Source: an uncultured Collinsella sp. (lineage in GTDB: Bacteria > Actinomycetota > Coriobacteriia > Coriobacteriales > Coriobacteriaceae). Taken from it: DNA of 64,000 nt. The translations under genes and the position numbers were made by a program. Below are positions 40,694-50,011 of the stretch, piece after piece. The stretch covers positions 1-64,000 of the forward strand of contig CAKUBM010000003.1 of the NCBI GenBank assembly GCA_934643145.1, in the 5' to 3' direction. A model generated the notes under the pieces. It searched no databases. It saw only the letters and a list, made by a program, of their open reading frames with translations, and had not been told where the DNA came from. Position 1 is the first letter of the stretch. Every line of letters begins with the position of its first letter.

Positions 40694-43288
40694 CTATTTG
40701 TCGGCGGCGGCCTTCTTAGTCGTGGCCTTTTTTGCCGTCGTCTTTTTGGCGGCAGTGGCTTTTTTAGCCGTCGTCTTCTTCGCCGTCGAAGTCTTTTTCG
40801 CCGTGCTCGCCTTGGTTGTGGTCTTGCGACCGCGGGCGGGCTTCTTCTCCTTGGTCGGGCAGTCCATGTTGACACAGATACGCCACGGACCGCGCGCCGT
40901 GTTGACCACTACGATGGGGGCACCGCACTCGGGGCAGGTCTCGCCCGTCGCCTCGAGCTTGCCGCGCGCCGGCAGCGGATAGCTCACGCCGCAGTCGTCG
41001 TAGTTGGTGCAGCGGATAAAGCGCTTGCCGCTCTTCTCGCTCTTGTGCGCGATCAGGTCGCCATGGCGTCCGGCCTCGGCACACACCTTGCACTCGCCCA
41101 CCTTAAGGTCGGGCTCGTAGTTGGTGGGGCACGTGGGGTTCACGCAAATCTCGAAGGCCTTCTGGCGGAACGGCTGACACTTAATGCGCGGCGCACCGCA
41201 CTCGGGGCACACGGCTGCCTCGCCCTCGAGCGGGCTCACCTTGACGCCGCTCGGCACCGGATAGGTCACGTCGCAGTCGGGCCAACCCATGCAGCCGATA
41301 AAGCTGCCGCGGGTCTTGGCGCTCGTCTTCATGACCAGGTCCTTGCCACACTTGGGGCAGGCGCCCACGCGCGCATCAGCCGTGACGGCGTCGCTGATGG
41401 CGTCGCCCAGCTCCTGCGTATGCTTGAGCAGCTCGTCGAGCACGCCGGCCAGCAGCGCGCGCGAGTGCGTCACGACATGCTCCTCGGTATCCTCGCCACG
41501 CTCCACGCGAGTCATGTCGCCGTCGAGCTCGCTGGTCATATCGGGACTCGTGATGCGCGGGGCAAACTGTGTCAGCGCGTCGATGATGGCGATGCCCAGC
41601 TGGCTCGGCTCCACGGGATCGTTTTTGAGGTAGCGCACGGCATACAGGCGCTCGATGATGCTCGCGCGCGTGGACTTGGTGCCCAGGCCGCGCTTCTCCA
41701 TCTCCTGCACGAGCTTGCCCTGGCTGTAGCGCGCGGGCGGCTCGGTCTGCTTGGCCTCGAGCTTAATGTCGAACACATCGACCGTATCGCCCTGCTCCAG
41801 CGGCGGCATCTGCTCGTCGCGCTTAAGGCCGTACGGATAGGCCTCGCGGAAGCCCGGGGTCACGAGCACGTCGCCCGAAGCCACAAACGGCTCGCCGTTG
41901 ACGTCAAGCTCGAGCTTGGTATTCTCGATGGTCGCGGGACCCATAAGCGTCGCCAGGAAGCGGCGGGCGATGAGGTCGTAGAGCTTGCGCTGGCCGCCGT
42001 CGAGCGTGGACGGATCGCCCTCGCCCGTGGGATAGATAGGCGGGTGGTCGGTGGTCTCGACTTTGCCGCGCGTGGGCTTCATGGGGCCGGCGAGCACCTT
42101 TTTGCATACGGGCGCCAGCGCCGGGTTGATCTTTGCCAGGTCGCTCACCACGGCGCCCAGGTCGAGCGTCGCAGGGTACACGGTATTGTCGACACGTGGG
42201 TAGCTGATGAGACCGGCCATGTAGAGGGACTCGGCGATGCGCATGGTACGTGCAGGTGAGATACCCTCGGCCGCGGCGGCAGCCTGCAGCGATGTCGTCG
42301 CGAACGGCGTGGGCGGCTGTTGCTTACGCGAACGCTTGGTCACCGCGGCGACGGTTGCCGTCTTGGCGCCGTCGACGTGACCATACGCCGTCTCGGCAGC
42401 ATCCTTGTCGGTAAAACGTGCCGTCTTGTGGGCAATCTTAAAGCGATCGTCCTCGGCAGCGCCCTGCGCGGCACCCATGCCGCGAATCTGCCAATAGTCC
42501 TCGGGCACAAACGCCATGCGCTCGCGCTCGCGCTCGACCACCAGGGCGAGCGTCGGCGTCTGCACGCGGCCGGCGGAGCGCACGTTGCCAAAGCCGCCAA
42601 ACTTGGCGAGCGTCAGGTAGCGCGTGAGCACCGCGCCCCAGATAAGGTCGATGTGCTGACGGCTCTCGCCAGCGTCGGCCAGATTCTGGTCGAGCGAGAC
42701 AAGATTGTCGAAGGCCTGCGTAATCTCGGCCTTGGTAAATGAAGAATACTGGGCGCGGGCGACCGGCAAGTCCGGCGCGACCTCGCGCACCTTGTTGAGA
42801 GCGTCCGAACCGATCAGCTCACCCTCGCGATCGAAGTCCGTGGCGATGATGACGCTGTCGGACTTTTTAGCGAGGTTCTTGAGCGAACGAATGAGTTCTT
42901 TCTCGGCCGGCAGCTTAATGACGGGTGCCCAGGTGAGATAGGGCAGGCTCTCGAGCTTCCAGCCCTTGATGGAGATACCGTCGGCAAGAAACGGCTTGCG
43001 CTTGGTGTCGTAGGGCGGACGAGCCAGGCCATCGGGCATGTCGGCCGGCAGCATTTCGCCGTCCTCCGTGACCGAATACCAGCCCAGCTTTTTATCGAAC
43101 AGCACGCTGTCACAAAAATCGGGCGCCAGGATGTGACCGGCAAGGCCGATGGTCACGCACTCCTCGCCCTTCCACTCAAAACGGTAGATGGCAGTGTTGT
43201 ACACCTTGTCCTTTTTGGGTTTGCCCGTGGACAGACGCTCGGCGATCTGACGCGCGGCGTCGTTTTTCTCGGCGATGATGAGCTTCAA
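40694..43288 (-). CDS. topA: type IA DNA topoisomerase I with C-terminal zinc fingers and Lys-rich tail
   Basis: This 864-residue protein relaxes negatively supercoiled DNA. It has a Toprim domain (MKLIIAEKNDAARQIAERLS, then ATDFDREGELIG) and the catalytic tyrosine in LISYPRVDNTVYP. At least four Cys4 zinc ribbons follow from about residue 645, then an Ala/Lys/Thr tail. The N-terminal wording and the segment AGESRQHIDLIWGAVLTRYL resemble archaeal topoisomerase I more than E. coli TopA. It begins with TTG behind TAGGAG and follows hypB after 54 bp. Confidence 0.9.
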   Translation of the reverse strand: MKLIIAEKNDAARQIAERLSTGKPKKDKVYNTAIYRFEWKGEECVTIGLAGHILAPDFCDSVLFDKKLGWYSVTEDGEMLPADMPDGLARPPYDTKRKPFLADGISIKGWKLESLPYLTWAPVIKLPAEKELIRSLKNLAKKSDSVIIATDFDREGELIGSDALNKVREVAPDLPVARAQYSSFTKAEITQAFDNLVSLDQNLADAGESRQHIDLIWGAVLTRYLTLAKFGGFGNVRSAGRVQTPTLALVVERERERMAFVPEDYWQIRGMGAAQGAAEDDRFKIAHKTARFTDKDAAETAYGHVDGAKTATVAAVTKRSRKQQPPTPFATTSLQAAAAAEGISPARTMRIAESLYMAGLISYPRVDNTVYPATLDLGAVVSDLAKINPALAPVCKKVLAGPMKPTRGKVETTDHPPIYPTGEGDPSTLDGGQRKLYDLIARRFLATLMGPATIENTKLELDVNGEPFVASGDVLVTPGFREAYPYGLKRDEQMPPLEQGDTVDVFDIKLEAKQTEPPARYSQGKLVQEMEKRGLGTKSTRASIIERLYAVRYLKNDPVEPSQLGIAIIDALTQFAPRITSPDMTSELDGDMTRVERGEDTEEHVVTHSRALLAGVLDELLKHTQELGDAISDAVTADARVGACPKCGKDLVMKTSAKTRGSFIGCMGWPDCDVTYPVPSGVKVSPLEGEAAVCPECGAPRIKCQPFRQKAFEICVNPTCPTNYEPDLKVGECKVCAEAGRHGDLIAHKSEKSGKRFIRCTNYDDCGVSYPLPARGKLEATGETCPECGAPIVVVNTARGPWRICVNMDCPTKEKKPARGRKTTTKASTAKKTSTAKKTTAKKATAAKKTTAKKATTKKAAADK

Positions 43289-43342
43289 AAGAGGCTCCTA
43301 TCTCGTATCTCTGCGGCTACGCCCGCCCGTATGGCGGCCGAC

Positions 43343-44026
43343 TTACGCCCTTGCTTGCTCGATCTGCCCGATGAGCCAATCGCACCAGGCATCCATGCCC
43401 TCGCCCTTGCGCGCGCTCACGGCAAACCGTGGCGCCTGCGGATTGAGGTCATCGAGTGTCTTAGTATACCTATCCATGTCAAAATCGAAAGCCGGGGCCA
43501 CGTCGACCTTGTTGAGTAACTGTGCGCCGGCGTGTTGGAAGATGCCCGGGTACTTGATGGGCTTGTCATCGCCCTCGGGCACCGAGAGGATCATGATGGA
43601 CAGGTTCTCGCCCAGGTCAAAGTCGACCGGGCAGACCAAGTTGCCCACGTTTTCGATAAAGATGACGTCGATGTTATCGAGCCCAACGGCCTGGTCGAAC
43701 GCATCGATGGCCTCCATGATCATGTTGCCCTCGAGGTGACACAGGCCGCCCGTGTTGATCTGGATGGCGGGCATGCCGGCTTCCTTCATGGTAATGGCGT
43801 CGACGTCCGAGGCGATATCGCCCTCGATGACGGCACAGCGCAGGCCGGCCTTGTCGCGCAGGCGCTCGTTGGTGCCCAGAATCGTGGTGGTCTTGCCCGA
43901 ACCGGGGCTCGACAGCACATTGATCACATAGGTGTTTGTCTCAGCGAATCGCTGACGTAGCTGATCTGCCAGGCGCTCGTTGCGCGACAGAATCGGCGAT
44001 GCGATATCAATCGTTTTCTCGGTCAT
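43343..44026 (-). CDS. hypB: hydrogenase/urease nickel incorporation GTPase HypB
   Basis: This 227-residue SIMIBI GTPase supplies nickel to [NiFe] hydrogenase. Motifs are the P-loop VLSSPGSGKTT, EGDIASDVDA, the metal-site segment GGLCHLEG containing Cys and His, ENVGNLVCP and LLNKVD for guanine. It has no His-rich N-terminal nickel-storage stretch. It directly follows hypA in a tat-hyp-topA cluster. No hydrogenase structural gene is in the window. Confidence 0.93.
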   Translation of the reverse strand: MTEKTIDIASPILSRNERLADQLRQRFAETNTYVINVLSSPGSGKTTTILGTNERLRDKAGLRCAVIEGDIASDVDAITMKEAGMPAIQINTGGLCHLEGNMIMEAIDAFDQAVGLDNIDVIFIENVGNLVCPVDFDLGENLSIMILSVPEGDDKPIKYPGIFQHAGAQLLNKVDVAPAFDFDMDRYTKTLDDLNPQAPRFAVSARKGEGMDAWCDWLIGQIEQARA

Positions 44027-44081
44027 ACTTAGCGCTCCTTACTTCTGCCCCTTTATACCCCATCGCCAGATGGCTAGCGGG

Positions 44082-44438
44082 CTAATCGTCGGGGGTTTCG
44101 ATCTCGATGCTGGCGATATCGAGCTCGCGGCCGTGCAGCAGGCGCACATTGGCGCCGCCGCACTGAGGACAGCGGCAGTGGAAGCGGTCGTGATCGAAAA
44201 CCTCGCCGCAGTCCAAGCACTCACTTTGCGGGTGAATCTCCTCCACCGCGAGCTCGCAGCCCTGCGTGAGCGGGTCCTCGTCGCGAAACGTCTCCCACGC
44301 AAAGTCGAGTGCCTCGCGCACTACCTCGGTCATATCCCCGATACGCAGCGTTACCAAAACGGCGCGTGAGGCCCCCGCCCCACGCGCCGCGCGAATCACT
44401 GTATCGAGTATGCCGTTGACAATGCCAACCTCGTGCAT
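44082..44438 (-). CDS. hypA: hydrogenase nickel chaperone HypA
   Basis: This 118-residue HypA begins MHE, whose histidine is the nickel ligand, and has the zinc site formed by CLDCGEVF and CRCPQCGG. It delivers nickel together with HypB. It starts 6 bp after tatC ends, behind GAGGAG, so it is probably co-transcribed with the Tat genes. Confidence 0.93.
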   Translation of the reverse strand: MHEVGIVNGILDTVIRAARGAGASRAVLVTLRIGDMTEVVREALDFAWETFRDEDPLTQGCELAVEEIHPQSECLDCGEVFDHDRFHCRCPQCGGANVRLLHGRELDIASIEIETPDD

Positions 44439-44444
44439 ACCGAT

Positions 44445-45236
44445 TTACTCCTCGTCGTCCTCATCGTCCGAGAACAAGTCCAGACGGCTCACGAACAAGC
44501 CCTGCTTGCCCTCGCGCGCGGTAATGACCACGCGGGCGATGGCGAGCGAGATCTCGTAGAGCGAGAGCAGGGCGCCGTACATAAGACCCAGGGTGACGGG
44601 CGAGCCGTCGGGCGTAATCACAGCCGAGCCCACGAGCAAGCCCACGTACACGTAACGCCAAGCGCTGCGGAACGCCGCGTAGGACACGATGTGGAAAACG
44701 GACAGGTAGAAGATGATGAGCGGCAGCTCAAACGCCACGCCAAAGCCGATCATAAAGAGCAGCTCCATGTTGACGTAGTTCTCGAGGTCGGGCAGCGCGG
44801 TGGCGACGGCAGAGGTCTCGCCGATAAGCCACTCAAAGCCCGCCGGAATGATGATGAAATAGCAGAAGATGGCGCCCAGGAAGAACAGCACCGTCGAGGC
44901 GAGCACCGTGGGCACAACCCATTTGCGCTCGTTGGGGCGCAGCGCCGGCAGGAAGAATGCCAGAATCTGCCAGATGATCATGGGCGTGCACATGACCACG
45001 GCCATCTTGATGGCCAGCGAGAAGCGCAGGCCAAAGCCGCCGAGCGTGGTGGTGATGTAGAACTTGCCGTCCGGCACAAACGAGCGGATGGGGTCTTCCA
45101 GGATATCGAGCACCACGGGCGTGGCGAAATACAGCACGATGGCTGCGGCAAACACCGAGACGACCACGATGGTCAGGCGGCGACGGAGCTCTCCCAGGTG
45201 ATCGAAGAGCGGCATACGCGCAGGTCCGATAGGCAT
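44445..45236 (-). CDS. tatC: twin-arginine translocase subunit TatC
   Basis: This 263-residue integral membrane protein has six hydrophobic segments and the conserved N-terminal HLGELRRRL, with FGLRFSLAI, the FGVAFELPLI segment and ITPDGSP nearer the C-terminus. TatC binds twin-arginine signal peptides. Its ATG overlaps the tatA stop by one base (TAATG), showing translational coupling. The C-terminus is acidic (DDEDDEE). Confidence 0.95.
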   Translation of the reverse strand: MPIGPARMPLFDHLGELRRRLTIVVVSVFAAAIVLYFATPVVLDILEDPIRSFVPDGKFYITTTLGGFGLRFSLAIKMAVVMCTPMIIWQILAFFLPALRPNERKWVVPTVLASTVLFFLGAIFCYFIIIPAGFEWLIGETSAVATALPDLENYVNMELLFMIGFGVAFELPLIIFYLSVFHIVSYAAFRSAWRYVYVGLLVGSAVITPDGSPVTLGLMYGALLSLYEISLAIARVVITAREGKQGLFVSRLDLFSDDEDDEE

Positions 45237-45823
45237 TACTCATCGCCTCCCTTCGGGGCGTCGGCGGCAGCGGCCTCGTCCTCGGCCTCGAGCTCGCGGG
45301 CGAGCTGGTCGACGACGGCCTTGCGCTTGCGGGGACGACGGGCGTAGAGGTCGGCCGTCGTGGGCTCTGCCGGCTCCGGCTCGGGCTCCGGCTCTGCGGC
45401 GGGCTCAGACTCGACGGCGGCATCGGCGGACCCGGCGTCGGCACCCTCGGTCGCAGGCTCCTCGGTAGCATTCTCGCCCTCGGCGGCACCCTCGCTCGCG
45501 GCCTTCTCGGCGGCAAGGCGGGCACGACGCTCGGCAAAGGTCTCCTTCTTGGCGGGCGCAGCCGTCTCGGCGGCATCCTCGTCCGCATCGGAATCATCGT
45601 CGACAGCGGCAGCCTTCTTGGGCTTGACCGGAGCCGACGCGGCCTCGCTCACCGGGTCGATAATCTCGGACTGAACAACAGCCGTCATCTTTTCCTGCGT
45701 CTCGCGGAACTGACGGATGGCACGGCCGATCGTGCGGCCCATCTGCGGGAGCTTATCCGGGCCAAACAGCAAAAAGCCGAAGACCACGATGATCGCGAGC
45801 TCACCCTCTCCAATACCAAACAC
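45236..45823 (-). CDS. tatA: twin-arginine translocase TatA/TatB-family subunit
   Basis: This 195-residue protein has the short N-terminal transmembrane helix FGIGEGELAIIVVFGFLLFG, the FGPDKLP hinge and an amphipathic helix, then an unusually long acidic Ala/Glu/Pro tail (about residues 65-180). It could be TatA or TatB; it is the only member seen. The GTG at 45823 follows GGAGG at five bases. Confidence 0.88.
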   Translation of the reverse strand: MFGIGEGELAIIVVFGFLLFGPDKLPQMGRTIGRAIRQFRETQEKMTAVVQSEIIDPVSEAASAPVKPKKAAAVDDDSDADEDAAETAAPAKKETFAERRARLAAEKAASEGAAEGENATEEPATEGADAGSADAAVESEPAAEPEPEPEPAEPTTADLYARRPRKRKAVVDQLARELEAEDEAAAADAPKGGDE

Positions 45824-45976
45824 ACATACCTCCAAGGCTCGATGTGAGTCGAGCCCGCACCGCGCCATTCGGCCGGAACTCGTCTATTCATTCGGTCAAG
45901 TATAGCGCCCGGACGCCAAAACGTCCGAGCGCATCACAAACATATGCCAAACGGCACGCCCCTTTTGGGGCGGGGC

Positions 45977-46291
45977 CTATGCCGCCGTGATCGAAATCTC
46001 CTGGTCGACGCCCAGCAACTGGACCACTCGCATCACCGGGGACTGCACGTTGACGCAGCCAAAACGCTTGCCGTGATCGACTGCGTGGTGCGCGGCGCCA
46101 ACGAGCACGCCAATGCCCGTGGAATCGATGTAGCTCACCTGGGCAAAATCGAGCTCGACGGCCTCGGTGGGCTGCTCGAGCGCCAGGTCGATGGCGTTGC
46201 GCAGGCTATCGGCGTTAGAGATATCGATCTCGCCGGTCACCTTGATGGTGTAGAGCTCCGGCGTGGGGTTAGTGGAAATACCCAAATCCAT
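45977..46291 (-). CDS. STAS-domain anti-sigma factor antagonist
   Basis: This 104-residue single-domain STAS protein resembles SpoIIAA/RsbV. The phosphorylatable serine lies in YIDSTGIGVLVGA. The start follows AAAGGAG at seven bases. The partner kinase/anti-sigma gene is not adjacent. A small CGCCCC-TTTT-GGGGCG hairpin follows the gene. Confidence 0.9.
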   Translation of the reverse strand: MDLGISTNPTPELYTIKVTGEIDISNADSLRNAIDLALEQPTEAVELDFAQVSYIDSTGIGVLVGAAHHAVDHGKRFGCVNVQSPVMRVVQLLGVDQEISITAA

Positions 46292-46343
46292 GTATACGCT
46301 CCTTTGTGTCTCGAGAATGCGGACAATACGGGGACCACGCGCG

Positions 46344-47648
46344 TTAGGCGCGCTCGGCGCGTGCCAGCTCGGCGGCGACCAGCTTGACTGCCAGCACCAA
46401 CACGTCGAGCGCGGCCTCCAGGTCCTCGACCGTGGGATAGCTCGGCGCGATGCGGATGTTGGTGTCGCGCGGATCCTTGCCATAGGGCCAGGTAGCACCG
46501 GCCGGCGTGAGCTTAACGCCCAGTTCGGCGCAGAGCGCGGCAACCTTCTGGGCCGAGCCCTCGGGACCATCGAAGCTCACAAAGTAACCGCCGCGGGGAT
46601 GCGTCCAGGTGGCACAGCCCGTGTCGCCCAGGCCCTCGGTGAGTTTACGCTCGACGGCCTCGAAGCGCGGACGCAGGAACTCGGCATGCTTTTTCATGTG
46701 CTCCCCAACCGCCTCGATGGTAGGAAGGAAGCGCACGTGGCGCAGCTGGTTGAGCTTGTCGGCGCTGATAAGGCCGGCCTTCAGGCGCTTGGAGAATTCG
46801 GCGATGACTGCAGGGCTTGCACCGATAAAGCCGATGCCGGCGCCCGGGAAGGTGATCTTAGACGTCGAGGCAAAGGCCACCACGCGGTCCTCGGTGCCCG
46901 CCACGCGAGCGAGGTCAAAGATGTTGGCGAGCTCGTCGGTCTCGTCGTACAGGTCGTGCACGCAGTAGGCGTTGTCCCAGAAGATGCGGAAATCGGGCGC
47001 GGCCGTGGGCATCTCGACCAGGCGGCGCACAGTGTCCTCGCTAAAGGTGATGCCCGTGGGGTTGGAGTACTTGGGCACGCACCAGATGCCCTTGATGGAA
47101 TCGTCGGCGGCAACCAGGCGCTCGACCTCGTCCATGTCGGGGCCGTTGTCGGTCATCGCGACGGGGACGTTCTCGATGCCCAGATCGGCGGTGATACCAA
47201 AGTGGCGATCGTAGCCGGGAACGGGGCACAGGAACTTGACCTTCTTGCCGTCGTGGGCGGCCTCGTAAGCATCCCAGGGCTCGCTGCCACACGAACCGCA
47301 GCGCCAGAACATGCCGGCAATGTCGTGCTCGATCAAAAGGCTCGACGAACCCAGCACGAGCGTCTGCTCGGCGGGGCAGCCCAGGAACTCCCCCGCCAGC
47401 TTGCGTGCCGAGGGAATGCCCTCGAAGCAGCCGTAGTTGGAGCAGTCGACGTTGCCGTCGTGCAGATCGGCGTCGGCGTTGAGGATATCGAGCATGGGGC
47501 GCGAGATGTCCACCTGGGAGGGCGACGGCTTGCCGCGGGCCATGTCGAGCGTCAGGCCCTTGGCCTTGACCTCGGCGACCTCGGCTTTGAGCGCCTCGAT
47601 GGCGGCATCGAGTTCGGTGGTTTCCATCTTCTGGTAGATCGTCTGCAT
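46344..47648 (-). CDS. class I/II aminotransferase, aspartate aminotransferase Ic-like
   Basis: This 434-residue PLP enzyme matches the aspartate aminotransferase family that starts with a MARGKPS motif (here LTLDMARGKPSPSQVDISRP). Further features are NYGCFEGIPSARK, YSNPTGITFS, the WDNAYCVHDL segment and the PLP lysine in STSKITFPGAGIG. It would interconvert aspartate and oxaloacetate with glutamate. It has an AAAGG ribosome binding site and stands alone. Confidence 0.88.
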   Translation of the reverse strand: MQTIYQKMETTELDAAIEALKAEVAEVKAKGLTLDMARGKPSPSQVDISRPMLDILNADADLHDGNVDCSNYGCFEGIPSARKLAGEFLGCPAEQTLVLGSSSLLIEHDIAGMFWRCGSCGSEPWDAYEAAHDGKKVKFLCPVPGYDRHFGITADLGIENVPVAMTDNGPDMDEVERLVAADDSIKGIWCVPKYSNPTGITFSEDTVRRLVEMPTAAPDFRIFWDNAYCVHDLYDETDELANIFDLARVAGTEDRVVAFASTSKITFPGAGIGFIGASPAVIAEFSKRLKAGLISADKLNQLRHVRFLPTIEAVGEHMKKHAEFLRPRFEAVERKLTEGLGDTGCATWTHPRGGYFVSFDGPEGSAQKVAALCAELGVKLTPAGATWPYGKDPRDTNIRIAPSYPTVEDLEAALDVLVLAVKLVAAELARAERA

Positions 47649-47797
47649 GGGTGCGACCTTTCGCGAAGCGGTACGTTGCAGTTCGTCTAAGTATAGACCG
47701 CCACCGCCGCAACGGTATGAAGCCGTGATAGATTAAGTCCATCGCAATAAATTACGAATCGCCGCGCATGCCGGCGTGGGGCGCCCAAGGAGGCACT

Positions 47798-48052
47798 ATG
47801 GAGTACGGATCGTTCCAGGCCGAGGAATTCGGCGACCTGCAGCGCCTGGTCGACGGGCTGTTTTACGATCGCCGCGCCATCGACCGCTTGGATCTGATCG
47901 TGCAGGCCGAGATCTTGGACCTGGCGCCCGACCTCATGGAAATCGTCAACTTGCTGCCGCCCGGCTACTACGACCGCCAGTCACTTTGCGACCAGCTCAA
48001 CTCCGCCTTGGCCGCCCACGGCTGGGGCGCCGTCTACGGCACCGTGGAATAG
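47798..48052 (+). CDS. small conserved-looking protein of unknown function
   Basis: This 84-residue protein begins MEYGSFQAEEFGDLQRLVDG behind AAGGAGG with ideal spacing. The centre (LDLIVQAEILDLAPDLMEIVNLLPPGYYDRQSL) looks helical. No motif is recognised. The good start and ordinary codon use make it a real gene. Confidence 0.75.
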   Translation: MEYGSFQAEEFGDLQRLVDGLFYDRRAIDRLDLIVQAEILDLAPDLMEIVNLLPPGYYDRQSLCDQLNSALAAHGWGAVYGTVE

Positions 48053-48385
48053 AACTAGTCGTTTGGGAGCAGTGGTCAAAAAAGGGCAAATATGAGTACT
48101 GTTACCTTTTTAGTGGCAGCGATTTTGGACCAAAATCGGCTGTTTTGGCCCCATGTGCCCTGCTCCGGACGATCTCCTCGACTTTTTTCAATCCCAAACC
48201 TACTCGTTAACGTACAGACTATGTAGTTTTGTCTATTATTTTTTGAACCCAAAATGAAACGCCGTTTGTGACAGTACTCACAAACGGCGTTTTTTGACCA
48301 CAGGGGTGTCTGGCAGGCGGCCAGCACCACCCGAATCCGCATTTTGAACGCGCCTAAACCGGTTCTGGAGCCGGCTTTTGCGCTT
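48053..48385. other. intergenic region with MITE-like element
   Basis: It holds the 230-bp inverted-repeat element (48072-48301), whose right end doubles as a terminator-like hairpin. No gene is supported. Confidence 0.65.
48072..48301. mobile_element. 230-bp MITE-like element related to 33531-33745
   Basis: The ends begin GTGGTCAAAAAA and are inverted with mismatches. The left end contains AAATATGAGTACTGTTAC, as in the 33.5-kb element. At the right end, AACGCCGTTTGTGA and TCACAAACGGCGTT form a strong hairpin. Confidence 0.75.
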
Positions 48386-49744
48386 TTACTCGTCTTTAGG
48401 CGCGGGATGTTTGCAGACCACGCTCATGTAAATCATGCCGAGCACGGCGGCGGTGACCGAACCGGCAAGGATGGCGGCCTTGGCAGCCAGAACCTCGAAC
48501 TCGGCCGTCGGGAAGGCGAGGCCGCTGATGAGGATCGACATGGTAAAGCCGATGCCGCCCAGAATGCCCACGCCGGCGATCATGTGCCAGTTGACGTTGT
48601 GCGGCAGCTCGGAAATCTTAAGCTTGACCAGCGCGAACGTCATGCCAAAGATGCCAATCGGCTTACCCAGCAGCATGCCAAAGTACACGCCGAGCGTCAC
48701 CGGGTCGGTGAGCAGCGTGCTCATGTCCACGCCCACCAGGCGAACCTGCGCGTTGACGAACGCAAAGATCGGCAGGATCACAAAGTTGACCGGCGTGGAG
48801 ATCAGACGCTCCATGCGGATGAGCGGCGGGGTCACGCGGTGCATGACGCGCTCGACCTTGGTGGTCGAGACGGTAAAGTCATGCTGGCCCAGGATGTGCG
48901 CCTCGTCGTCGTAGCGGTCATCGAGCAGCGGCAGGCACTCGCCCAACCAATCGGTGAGGCTATCGAGCTTGACGCCGCACTTGGCCGGGATGGTGAAGGC
49001 CAGGATGACGCCGGCGAGCGTAGCGTGCACGCCGCTCTTAAACATGCAAAACCACAGCAGCAGGCCCAGCACCGAATACGGGGCAAGGCGGTAATGCTGC
49101 GTCTTGTTGAGCCACACGAGCGCGCAGGTCACAAGCGCGGCGGCGCCCAACCAAAACGGATTGGGGCTCTGACCGTAGAAAATGGCGATGGCGGCGATGG
49201 AGATGAGGTCGTCGGCAATAGCGAGCGTCGAGAAGAACACGCGCACGCCGTTGGGCACGCGATTGCCCAAAAGCGACAGCACGCCCAGCGCAAAGGCAAT
49301 ATCGGTTGCCATGGGGATGGCCCAACCGTTGCGGGCGCCGGCATGGTTAAAGATCAGGTAGATGCAGGCGGGAACGACGACGCCGCCCACGGCCGCCAGC
49401 ATGGGAAGCATGGCCTGACGCGGATTCTTGAGCTCGCCGACCGTCATCTCGTACTTAAGCTCAATGCCCACTAGCAAGAAGAAGATCGCCATGAGGAAGT
49501 CGTTGACGAAAAGCTCAACGGTGAGACCGGCCGTAAGGTTGCCCAGACCCACATACAGCGGGGTCTCCAAAAAGTGATGGATGGCCTCGTAGGCATCGGT
49601 GTTGGCGCAGATAACGGCGGCGATAGCGGCGAAGACCATGACGGCGGCGGAAATCGTGCCGTTCTCGGCGATGCGCTCCCAAATGTCGTGACGTTCAAAG
49701 CGCTTGCGCTCACGAACGTTGAACAGCTGCTCAGTTGCTGCCAT
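48386..49744 (-). CDS. nhaA: Na+/H+ antiporter NhaA
   Basis: This 452-residue antiporter has about 12 hydrophobic segments. Conserved motifs are PMATDIAFALGVL and LAIADDLISI with the paired ion-binding aspartates, plus FLLVGIELKYE near residue 95. It exchanges sodium for protons across the membrane. An insertion of hydrophilic residues (about 290-330, LDDRYDDEAHILGQHDF) separates the two halves, as in some actinobacterial NhaA. The ribosome binding site is AAAGGAG. Confidence 0.93.
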   Translation of the reverse strand: MAATEQLFNVRERKRFERHDIWERIAENGTISAAVMVFAAIAAVICANTDAYEAIHHFLETPLYVGLGNLTAGLTVELFVNDFLMAIFFLLVGIELKYEMTVGELKNPRQAMLPMLAAVGGVVVPACIYLIFNHAGARNGWAIPMATDIAFALGVLSLLGNRVPNGVRVFFSTLAIADDLISIAAIAIFYGQSPNPFWLGAAALVTCALVWLNKTQHYRLAPYSVLGLLLWFCMFKSGVHATLAGVILAFTIPAKCGVKLDSLTDWLGECLPLLDDRYDDEAHILGQHDFTVSTTKVERVMHRVTPPLIRMERLISTPVNFVILPIFAFVNAQVRLVGVDMSTLLTDPVTLGVYFGMLLGKPIGIFGMTFALVKLKISELPHNVNWHMIAGVGILGGIGFTMSILISGLAFPTAEFEVLAAKAAILAGSVTAAVLGMIYMSVVCKHPAPKDE

Positions 49745-49952
49745 GGGCGGCTCCTTTCACGGGAAAGTTCCCGTCTTAAAAAAGCACGGCCCGCCCAAGT
49801 GGCGGCGCCGCGCTCTAACGTATTACGCTTGCATCTAGCCTACCCTGCACGACAAGCACGCAGGCGTGGCCGAAAAGCGGAACCACAGGTTGAACATTAT
49901 TTGCTCAACGGCACGGGCACACCTGTCCAAGAGACGACGCGGCGCCGTGCAC

Positions 49953-49992
49953 AAAAAACGACCGGAGCGCGGGGCGTCCGCGATCCGGTCGT
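49953..49992 (-). terminator. intrinsic terminator after ppaC
   Basis: The minus strand reads ACGACCGGATCGCGG, a short loop and a matching arm, then six T residues. Confidence 0.85.
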
Positions 49993-50011
49993 GGCGTTCG
50001 GTCAACTAAAC

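Noticed and set aside
40670..42259. 529-codon open frame opposite topA
   Set aside because: Antisense of the zinc-finger region of topoisomerase; no domain.
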